From contig MDTP02000065.1 in the NCBI GenBank assembly GCA_001714685.2, positions 1-34,829 on the forward strand: a DNA stretch of 34,829 nucleotides, in the 5' to 3' direction. Each line of letters opens with the position of its first letter. The first letter of the stretch is position 1. Made by a program: the position numbers and the translations under genes. Positions 16,475 through 23,381 of the stretch are shown in pieces. The notes below the pieces were generated by a model. That model was not told the DNA's origin and did not search any database. It worked only from the letters and a program-made list of their open reading frames with translations. This DNA is from Methanosarcina sp. Ant1 (GTDB lineage: Archaea > Halobacteriota > Methanosarcinia > Methanosarcinales > Methanosarcinaceae).

Positions 16475-17845
16475 TCACCACTGGAGGATCTGCTTGGCGA
16501 CTATCTTGTTCTCCTCGTCCACCACAATCATGTGGGTTGCGCACGAGACGCACGGGTCATAGGCCCGGACGACCATCTCGGCAATCTGCCAGGGCGCTCC
16601 CGTCAGACCGCGGCTGCAGGTGGGGAGGTTCCAGGTAGTGGGTACAAGCATCTCATACCACAGCACCCGCCCGTCCTTCACCCGTGCGAGGTGGACATCG
16701 GTCCCTCGCGGGGCCTCGTTCGCGGCCCATCCCATGGATCCATCTCCCTGAGGGATGTGGTCGGCGAGGACCTTGCCCGAGGTATCCAGGTTGTCAAGGC
16801 ACTTGAGGATAGTATAGCAGCAGTCGGGGTACTCCAGCTGCCTGGCGATGTGCTGGGCGAAGGTGCCCTTCTCGTTGAAGTTCTTGAAGGTGGCGAGTCT
16901 TGCCCTCGGGCCGACCTCAATCGGCTGACCGTCGTAGGTCGGAACACCGTTGCAGGCCTCCATCTGGGGGTTGGCTTTGGTGCCGACCTTCGTGGTGCCG
17001 CCGATCGGATAGCTCGGGTCTTCAAGATCGATGGTTACCTCACCCATGTACCATTCCCATGGCCTGGTCTCCTTCCACCGGGCGAAGTCCCACATGGGCT
17101 TCTCGTCCAGACTGGATGATCCGTACATCGGGGATGTGGCCATGACCCCCTGGTTGTGGTACCCGAGCGTCTTTGGAATCGGGATTTGCTTACCTGCGAC
17201 TTCGGTGAACCCCCGGTTCTGCATGTTCCTGATAACATCGAGCATGAACTCCATCTGCTCGTGGGCAAGGACAAGGCCTTCCTTCGTCAGGTCGGCCATC
17301 TTCTGCTTTGCCAGAGGACTTACGTTGCGGTACATCCCGCCGATTCTCGGGTTGGAGGGGTGGATCGCCTCGCCGCCTGCGATGGCTCCAATGGTTTGTG
17401 CAATCTCTCGGATGCGGATGATCCTCGCCGCAACGCTCCTGAAAGGCTGCTCCTTGGCGAACGGATTGATCTTCGTCTCTGTCCCCGGGATGTAAAAGTC
17501 AGGGAGGATCAGGATGTTGTGCAGGGCGTGGCTGTGGAGACGGTTCGCAGCATGGAGAATGACCCGCAGGAGCTTTGCGTCCGTGGGAATCTCGCAGCCG
17601 ATCGAAGCCTCCATAGCCTCGACGCTAGCCAGGGTGTGGGCGATGGGGCAGATACCGCAGACCCGAGAGGCAATCTTCGGGACCTGTTCCATCGTCTTAC
17701 CTATGGCGAGCTTCTCAATACCCCTGACCGGGGTAATGGAGAGCCAGTCTCCTCGCTCGACGATACCCTGATCATTAACCTTCAGGGTGAGCTTGGAGTG
17801 GCCTTCATGTCTCGTGGTTGGAGAGATTTCTACAACTTTCGTCAA
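16475..17845 (-). CDS. frhA: Coenzyme F420-reducing hydrogenase, alpha (large) subunit
   Basis: FrhA (456 residues) holds the NiFe centre that splits H2. The N-terminal nickel ligands are in RVCGIC (Cys63, Cys66) and the C-terminal pair in DPCVSCATH (Cys432, Cys435); all are cysteine, so this is not the selenium form. Cleavage after His438 by FrhD would release an 18-residue tail. The start is TTG at 17845 with GAGG seven bases before; there is no in-frame ATG or GTG between the upstream TGA and this codon. A TTG start could limit translation. The high-GC coding region contrasts sharply with both flanks. Confidence 0.96.
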   Translation of the reverse strand: MTKVVEISPTTRHEGHSKLTLKVNDQGIVERGDWLSITPVRGIEKLAIGKTMEQVPKIASRVCGICPIAHTLASVEAMEASIGCEIPTDAKLLRVILHAANRLHSHALHNILILPDFYIPGTETKINPFAKEQPFRSVAARIIRIREIAQTIGAIAGGEAIHPSNPRIGGMYRNVSPLAKQKMADLTKEGLVLAHEQMEFMLDVIRNMQNRGFTEVAGKQIPIPKTLGYHNQGVMATSPMYGSSSLDEKPMWDFARWKETRPWEWYMGEVTIDLEDPSYPIGGTTKVGTKANPQMEACNGVPTYDGQPIEVGPRARLATFKNFNEKGTFAQHIARQLEYPDCCYTILKCLDNLDTSGKVLADHIPQGDGSMGWAANEAPRGTDVHLARVKDGRVLWYEMLVPTTWNLPTCSRGLTGAPWQIAEMVVRAYDPCVSCATHMIVVDEENKIVAKQILQW

Positions 17846-18743
17846 TGGTATGCCTCGTTTTCGATTAGGTGTTCTTCAGGCTGTACCGTGGTTAAGGCAC
17901 TCTCTGTGCGATTATTCCAATACCGTACATAAAGTAAGTTAACCCTACTTTCTTCAGGCGTTAGTTATAGTTTTCGTTCAGGAACCTTCGTAAGTTTTTG
18001 GAACATTCTATGGAGAAAAGCGTAAAACCCGAAGCAAGGAGAATCTCGTGACCGGAAGAAAACTCCTTCCTTGGAACCCGGCCCGAAACTATCCGGCTCT
18101 TTCAGCCACCTCCCTCAATAGAGCTTCGTGGGTTCTTTCCGGAGAATAGGGTGTTTGATAACTATGACTAAAACCTAGGTTCCCAAATCTTAAGCACATA
18201 AGCCCAATTCCACAAGTATGATGAGTCAGTGATTGTGATTTTGAAATTAGAGCCTGCAGTTAATGTGTTTAATTTTTGAGCACATAATTCGATATCATAA
18301 GAAGCTTATGGTCTTAAAAAAGCGGAACTAAGGTCATAAACATTCCCTCGAAAATTCTCTTCCTTTACTTAGTGCCAGCAACGAAATAACCTATGCAACT
18401 TATTAGTTCTTGGAATTTCGATTGGCTACCTTGATCGTGAAAATCAAGAAGTACAACCGTAGATGTGCATAGTTTATTATGTGACACGTCCTTAAGTGAA
18501 CAATTTGTTGTACTTTTTTGATACTATTGAGGCTATTATTGATCTTTGTAAATAAATGGATAAACAATCGATCATAAAAAAGCCAATGTTTTAATTATGG
18601 CCGTGTACAAGAGTTATTGATCAATTCAGAAAAAGCGAGTACATCTCCTGTATTTGAGGTAAGTGTAGAGAGATTCTATGCTTACGGTTTTCAATCATTT
18701 ATACCCACGACCCAAAATTGGAGAGCTAAAAAATACTTATGAA
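17846..18743. other. Long non-coding region upstream of frhA
   Basis: About 900 bases separate frhA from the next gene. The first 300 keep an intermediate composition and hold short inverted segments (for example GGTTCTTTCCGG near 18131), while the rest is AT-rich. I find no gene on either strand and no confident TATA/BRE pair close to frhA. It may contain a long leader or a distal promoter for the operon. Confidence 0.5.
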
Positions 18744-18935
18744 TTAGAGTCTATTGACTGCATTTCTTACTAGGAATCCTGCTAATAGTCCGACACTGAG
18801 TGAAATTAAGGTTAAGACGTATATATGTGCTGTAAATAATTTTAAATAAAATAATACTTCGGTCATAAATAAAGTTACTATGATGAACGTGATTAATCCT
18901 ACAGCATATTCGAAGTTGTTTCTTTTTGTGCTCAT
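18744..18935 (-). CDS. Small two-helix membrane protein
   Basis: The 63-residue product has a charged start (MSTKRNNFEY), two membrane helices (about residues 11-31 and 37-57) and an Arg/Asn-rich tail. I do not recognise a family. No ribosome binding site precedes the ATG, but ATTATATAAC lies about 15-25 bases upstream, fitting a leaderless archaeal transcript. It sits alone between the frh operon leader and a dead IS element. Confidence 0.55.
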   Translation of the reverse strand: MSTKRNNFEYAVGLITFIIVTLFMTEVLFYLKLFTAHIYVLTLISLSVGLLAGFLVRNAVNRL

Positions 18936-19004
18936 GTTATGTTATATAATGGAACATAATAATTAAAATATTGGGTTATGTCCCCAAGTTATTGAACAGG
19001 AACT

Positions 19005-19500
19005 CTAAACCCTAATAATTCCTTTAAACTCCACATATGACCAGATCTTATCAACCTCTAGTCTCTTTATCAACCTCTAGTCTCTTTATCAACCTCTAGT
19101 CTCTTTATCAACCTCTAGTCTCTTAAGATTATTAAGATTAATATTTCTGAGAAAATAAGTTGTAACTTCTTTTGAATGAGTTCCTGCAATCTCGAGCCAT
19201 CTGCAAATTGTGTTTTTACTATGTCAAGTAGCTCTTGCTACTCCACGAATACCACCTATTTCAGGAATCATAGCTCGTCCTTAGAACTGCTTCCTCAGGA
19301 GTGTCGAGTCCGAAAAATATTGTACCTTTTGTTTCACAAAAGTAATGCATACAAGTTTTAAATTTAAGAAGTGCTTGGTTATTTTTACCGTATATCTCTT
19401 TAAAGACTATATTCCCTTGATTTTTAATTCCATAATCAGAACAATCTTTGTTCCAGCAAAAAAATTGTGAAAAATCGATTTTAGAAGTGATTCCAATGCC
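19005..19500 (-). pseudogene. IS1-like transposase, frameshifted and expanded by a minisatellite
   Basis: The minus strand encodes a zinc-ribbon start (FCWNKDCSDYGIKNQG...FKTCMHYFCETKGTIFF), then LDTPEEAVLRT. After a frameshift it continues as AMIPEIGGIRGVARAT, a TGA, and HSKNTICRWLEIAGTHSKEV with LRNINLNNLKRLEVD. It resumes past a tandem repeat as KIWSYVEFKG before TAG at 19005. The VDxIWSYV motif around the first catalytic Asp supports the IS1-like group. With a frameshift, an internal stop, a repeat expansion and loss of the C-terminal half, it is dead. Confidence 0.8.
19051..19126. repeat. Four tandem copies of a 19-bp unit
   Basis: The unit TCAACCTCTAGTCTCTTTA occurs four times head to tail, the last differing at its end. 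On the minus strand it repeats the codons for RLEVD within the transposase remnant. The array thus arose by local duplication inside a dead gene, probably by replication slippage. It has no spacers, so it is not a CRISPR array. Confidence 0.95.
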
Positions 19501-19830
19501 CCCTACTAATAATAGATTCAAAAATATATAAAAATGAGTCAATGATTTAGGGACACGACCCATAATTTCCTGCCCAAGTCCTGATTTTTCGTGTAAATTA
19601 CTGCTGCAGTTCCGGTTAAGTTCCATCAGCCCGCCACTGCCAAAAAATAGAAATAATTCCTTAAATATCCCTGGCCGCCTGAGGACTCCCCAATATCACA
19701 AATATTCCGAAGCTTTCAGGCTTCCGGCCTCAGGAAATAATTCCATATCTCTCACTAAAATGCCAGTTCGGTGATCATCTCTAATAAAACGAAGCACGAT
19801 TTCCATCTGTGACACAAACACGACTCTCAT

Positions 19831-20066
19831 TTGGGTATAAAAGGTGATTTCACACCCCAGGAGGTAAGTGAGGTCATCCGTGATACGCTTGAGCTGAGTG
19901 AGCGTGGGCTATATATAAGATAAAAAAGTGTTCGGGAATTTGTGAAAATTTCGAGAAAAAATATGATGGACTCAGACCTTTTTATGGAAAAATTGATTCT
20001 GGAGAACCTGGAGACGATGACGACTTTTTCGACTGGTATGAAGCAAAAAAGGGACTCAATATTTGA
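19831..20066 (+). pseudogene. Decayed small antitoxin-like gene
   Basis: Three frames join into one plausible small protein. The first gives FTPQEVSEVIRDTLELSERGLY from about 19849 and stops at TAA. A second gives SVREFVK and MMDSDLFM. A third gives KIDSGEPGDDDDFFDWYEAK and ends at TGA 20064. The pattern of a short helical start, a KKYGMDSD-type helix and an acidic DDDDFFDW tail resembles small antitoxin-like proteins of archaea. Two shifts and no obvious partner gene mark it as a relic. Confidence 0.45.
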
Positions 20067-20156
20067 ATAAGAAGTTAAAAATTATCTCGGGAATCCAAAT
20101 ATGAATTTCAGAGATTACTATCTAATTTTTTAATTCCTCTTATTTTTTCTTTTTTG

Positions 20157-20371
20157 AGGACTTACGCAATTGAACTGAATAATCAATAGCATAAACCTTG
20201 GGTCTTCGTTGTTTTGTGTGGATATCCTCATAAAAACCAACGCGGTCTTGAATTGAAAATCATCTTATCCATAGAGAATGACGAAGAGCATAAACCTTTA
20301 ACTGATTAAAATACATATTTAACTACAATGGCTATTGTACTTGATTTTAGACTTCAAGCGCGTAAGTTCTA
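20157..20371. mobile_element. TAGGACTTACGCA MITE interrupted by a second MITE
   Basis: Ends AGGACTTACGCAATTGAACTGA and GCGCGTAAGTTCTA correspond to those of the 118-bp element at 34204-34321. The copy is longer because a 91-bp ISL3-type MITE (20200-20290) sits inside it. No protein is encoded. Confidence 0.75.
20200..20290. mobile_element. Nested ISL3-type MITE with 8-bp target duplication
   Basis: The left end GGGTCTTCGTTGTTTTGT and right end GACGAAGAGCA are inverted relatives of the GGCTCTTC ends seen at 30114-30236. TAAACCTT stands on both sides (20192-20199 and 20291-20298). An 8-bp duplication is characteristic of ISL3 elements. It shows this element entered the older MITE. Confidence 0.8.
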
Positions 20372-20438
20372 TAAGGATTACCAACGGTAACAAAACCGTG
20401 ATAGAAGGCAACAAGGTCTCCTCTTTTCACTACCCATT

Positions 20439-20591
20439 TTATTTTATAATATGTTCATCTTCTTTTAAGCATTCTTTAAGCATTGCTACTTTCTTTTTTA
20501 GCACATCGAGTTCTTTTGCCAGGGAGTTGGTAATTGCCTCTATCTCCTTTGTTTCTTCTACTGCTAGCTGTTTCTTAGTCAACAAGTTCAT
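20439..20591 (-). CDS. 50-residue coiled-coil protein
   Basis: The product begins MNLLTKKQLAVEETKEIEA and ends in a heptad-like stretch (LAKELDVLKKKVAMLKECL) before EDEHIIK. It starts at ATG 20591 behind GAGGTT, with a TATA-like ATAAATTATATAAG about 50-65 bases upstream. I recognise no family. The composition and good signals favour a real small gene; a leucine-zipper-like oligomer is likely. The 89-codon frame opposite is its shadow. Confidence 0.55.
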   Translation of the reverse strand: MNLLTKKQLAVEETKEIEAITNSLAKELDVLKKKVAMLKECLKEDEHIIK

Positions 20592-20641
20592 AACCTCGAT
20601 ATAATCCGTTTAAAATATTTGTAATGATTATACGGTTTAAT

Positions 20642-20656
20642 CTTATATAATTTATA
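20642..20656 (-). promoter_or_regulatory. TATA-like promoter of the coiled-coil gene
   Basis: The minus strand reads TATAAATTATATAAG, two overlapping TATA-like boxes about 50-65 bases before the ATG at 20591, which would give a leader of about 25-40 bases containing the GAGGTT site. Confidence 0.4.
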
Positions 20657-20659
20657 CTG

Positions 20660-21105
20660 TCTCCCAACCAACAGGAAACCTCATAGACAGGCAACGCGTA
20701 GAATCGAGATGCTGGAATCCCAAAAAAGGTTCCTTTATGAATTAGTTTTCTAAATGTTAGAAGGGAATGGGGAATTGACTAAATAAATTGGAACTATCCA
20801 GCCTGGACAAAATAACACTATTAGCCATCTTTATTAAGATTCAATGAGCAAATTTCAGTGAGCTTTTTTCTTTAATTGTTGGCTATGATTATGTTTTTCT
20901 TTTTAATCAGCTAGTAATCAGACGTATTTATTGCATCATAATCAATATCATCCAACTAATTTTTGGTGGGCTGAATAGTTACAAATTCAGTTTATATAGC
21001 CTTTATGAATTGAGGGGAATTCTGCATAAATCAACAACTATAGACAACATCCAAAGAAAAATATTATATACTTTAAATTTAATCAATATCTAGCAATCTA
21101 TTTGT
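20660..21105. other. AT-rich intergenic region upstream of the MC1 gene
   Basis: I see no gene here. TATTATATACTTTAAAT at about 21062-21078 is a plausible MC1 promoter, 30-45 bases before the GAGGTGA site. The rest is featureless. Confidence 0.45.
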
Positions 21106-21108
21106 GAG

Positions 21109-21402
21109 GTGACCTTTATAACAGACATGAGAAATTTTGTTTTACGAGATGAAGAAGGTAATGAGCACGGAGTTTTCACTGGAAAACAGCCTCGTCAGGC
21201 TGCCCTTAAAGCTGCAAATCGAGGCGAAGGGACTAAATCCAAACCTGAGATTATCCGACTAAGGGAACGCGGGACAAAGAAAGTGCACGTTTTCAAGGCA
21301 TGGAAACACGTTGTCAAAGCCCCAAAAAATAGGCCTGCGTGGATGCCGGAAAAAATCAGTAAGCCCTTTGTCAAGAAAGAGAGAATAGAAAAAATAGAGT
21401 GA
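21109..21402 (+). CDS. Chromosomal protein MC1
   Basis: MC1 is a small, basic, monomeric archaeal DNA-binding protein that bends and compacts DNA. From RNFVLRDEEGNEHGVFTGKQ to the end PFVKKERIEKIE the sequence matches the Methanosarcina MC1 pattern nearly residue for residue, including RERGTKKVHVFKAWK and NRPAWMPEKISK. The start is odd. GAGGTGA (21106-21112) lies five bases before an ATA at 21118, just where the usual ATG of the short MC1 N-terminus should be. The standard choices are GTG 21109, which overlaps the binding site, or ATG 21127, 14 bases away. I list the GTG frame; the true start may be ATA 21118. Confidence 0.93.
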   Translation: MTFITDMRNFVLRDEEGNEHGVFTGKQPRQAALKAANRGEGTKSKPEIIRLRERGTKKVHVFKAWKHVVKAPKNRPAWMPEKISKPFVKKERIEKIE

Positions 21403-22067
21403 ATATAGTTTTCCTTATATGCCCTGAAAATCGGGGCTCTTTCATTTTCTTTTCGATATCCATAAACGGAATTAGATTGAAGTATTTTTAATTTTTAGGA
21501 CTTACTCTAAGACTACTGACATTAGATCTTTTAAAAAATCAACAGGATAAAAATGGGCGACCTGTTTTTTGGTCGTTCTGCATTATTTGGTTGATGTTAT
21601 TTCCAGGCGAACTAAGAGCCTATCCGAAAAGTGGTTACCTGCTGTAACTTTTACAATACGCAATATGCAAAACCGGAACTGATACTTTGATATTATAGAC
21701 CTATTGTGACTTTTCAACATGCATTACTGAATTTTCGGATAGGCTCTAAATACCTTTTTTCAGTCTTTTTTACCCCGCACTTCAGTGAGATTAACGAGGC
21801 AGACCGGCTTTGGCACATGAAAACGCAAGCAATTGTTAAATTGGAAACTTAGAGACTTTTTAAATATTCTAGGATCGCCAAGATTTACTTTAATTCAACT
21901 TGCAATTGACTGCAATCAATCAAAAACCCATAAAATTATAAAAAGTCTCAAAGTTATTGATCTTGCCTGATTCTTACCAAAATATTTAACTGCATTTAAA
22001 AATATTAAACTGCTTTTATACTGCACTGATAGCGTGTATGCATAATCTGCAAGTTGGGGTTCTTTTT
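21403..22067. other. Intergenic region with one MITE
   Basis: Apart from the IS5-type MITE at 21616-21746, I find no gene. ATTTTTAGGACTTACTC near 21488 resembles one end of the TAGGACTTACGCA MITE, but no partner end is present. Confidence 0.5.
21616..21746. mobile_element. IS5-type MITE with TAA target duplication
   Basis: The 131-bp element has perfect 15-base terminal inverted repeats, GAGCCTATCCGAAAA and TTTTCGGATAGGCTC. TAA borders it on both sides (21613-21615, 21747-21749), the 3-bp TNA duplication of IS5-group elements. It has no coding capacity and would need a transposase in trans. Confidence 0.88.
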
Positions 22068-23381
22068 ATGAAAATAAGACAAATGTTGGCAGAAAGTGAT
22101 GAGATTAGTACGTTGAGCTTTGTCCATACTGCAGACCTGCACCTTGACAGTCCTTTTATCGGAATTACCGGGGTTGACCCGAAACTGGGAGAGAGGCTTG
22201 CAAAAGCCACAATTCAGGCTTATGAAACTATTATCGAACTTTGTATCGAGAGAGAGGTTGATTTTCTTCTTATCGCTGGAGATGTGTATGATAGTGCTGA
22301 CAAAAGCCTTTATGCACAGGTCAGATTCATAGAGGGACTTCGAAAGCTTAATGCTGCCGGGATCCGAGCATATATTTGCCACGGGAACCACGACCCACTG
22401 GACGGATGGTCTGCAAGTCTTCAATGGCCGGAAAATGTGCATATCATGGGTGGAAGAAGCGCTGAGGTCGTGGAATTTGAAAAAATGGGGGAAACTGCTG
22501 CTCTTGTCGTTGGAAGGAGTTATCCCACACAGCACATCATGGCAAATCTAGTTAAAAATTTCCCGGGGAAAAAAGAAAACTGGCCTTTTACCATAGGGCT
22601 GCTGCACTGCAGCGTGGGAAACTGTTCAGGACATGACCCATACTCACCCTGCACCCTGCAGGATCTCAGGGAACTAAATTATGATTACTGGGCTCTGGGA
22701 CATATCCATACTCCTTCTGTAATTTGCAAAGAAGCTCCACTTACAATATACCCAGGAAATCCACAGGGTCGGCATCCCGGAGAAACAGGGGCAAGGGGTT
22801 GCTACTTTGTAAAAGTTACCCAAGGGGAGATAACATTCACAGAGTTCGTTGAGACCGACTCCATCCGGTGGCACACCAGGGACATTTTCATCGAAGGCCT
22901 GGAAGACGAAGGGAAACTTATGGAAAGCCTTTTCAGCCAACTTGAGGAGATCAGAGAAAATTCAGGAGGGAGATCTGCTATTTGCAGGCTGGTCCTCAGA
23001 GGAAGGGGCCCTCTTCACCGCATCCTCAGGAATGAAGGTTTTCTTGAAGATATTCTCCAGCTGCTCAGAGAGGACGAAATCCGGGACCAGCAGTTTGTCT
23101 GGGTAGAACGCATTGAAGATGAGACACGTTTTCCGATCGAAAGGGACCTTCTTCTTAAAAGGGAAGATTTTGTGGGAGATGTGGTTAAGATCGTCGAATG
23201 CTTGAAGACCGATGAGAAAGTTCGGAATCAGTTTCATGAAAGCCTTATCTCTCTTTTTAATTCAAAGAACGGGAGGAAATTCATTTCAAAAATTGATAAT
23301 GAAGAGCTGGATTCCTTGCTTCAACGTGCAGAAAACATCCTGCTTGATGCTCTTCTGATTGAGGAAAAAAATGAAAATTAG
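22068..23381 (+). CDS. DNA exonuclease, Mre11/SbcD-like (YhaO family)
   Basis: This metallophosphoesterase of about 437 residues is the nuclease half of an SbcCD/Mre11-Rad50-like pair. Phosphoesterase motifs occur in order: HTADLHLDSPF, LIAGDVYD, CHGNHDP, LLHCSVG and WALGHIHTP. The C-terminal half is of the YhaO type. It overlaps the ATPase gene by 11 bases. The start is uncertain: ATG 22038 and ATG 22068 both give N-terminal extensions before the usual first strand (LSFVHTADLHLD), and a TTG at 22113 would give the typical length. None has a strong ribosome binding site. Confidence 0.9.
   Translation: MKIRQMLAESDEISTLSFVHTADLHLDSPFIGITGVDPKLGERLAKATIQAYETIIELCIEREVDFLLIAGDVYDSADKSLYAQVRFIEGLRKLNAAGIRAYICHGNHDPLDGWSASLQWPENVHIMGGRSAEVVEFEKMGETAALVVGRSYPTQHIMANLVKNFPGKKENWPFTIGLLHCSVGNCSGHDPYSPCTLQDLRELNYDYWALGHIHTPSVICKEAPLTIYPGNPQGRHPGETGARGCYFVKVTQGEITFTEFVETDSIRWHTRDIFIEGLEDEGKLMESLFSQLEEIRENSGGRSAICRLVLRGRGPLHRILRNEGFLEDILQLLREDEIRDQQFVWVERIEDETRFPIERDLLLKREDFVGDVVKIVECLKTDEKVRNQFHESLISLFNSKNGRKFISKIDNEELDSLLQRAENILLDALLIEEKNEN

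Larger units (their letters stand above)
18973..19561. mobile_element. Degenerate IS1-like insertion sequence
   Basis: The ends match as terminal inverted repeats. The left end begins GGGTTATGTCCCCAAG and ends in ATTGA, while the right end inverted begins GGGTCGTGTCCCTAAA and ends ATTGA. Between them is one decayed transposase on the minus strand. At 589 bp it is shorter than an intact element and must have lost internal sequence. I see no clear target duplication. Confidence 0.75.

Noticed and set aside
15572-17932. Long plus-strand open frames opposite the frh genes
   Set aside because: They follow from the high GC content of frh coding DNA; the minus-strand frames are unmistakable hydrogenase genes.
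19051-19126. Regular repeats resembling the start of a CRISPR array
   Set aside because: The 19-bp units are contiguous with no spacers and fall in a transposase frame.
20335-20604. Plus-strand open frame of 89 codons
   Set aside because: Its serine/phenylalanine-rich product is the shadow of the minus-strand coiled-coil gene, which has better signals, and its start lies inside a MITE.
21486-21510. Single TAGGACTTACTC end like the 118-bp MITE
   Set aside because: No opposite end or target duplication is present; one short match is not enough.
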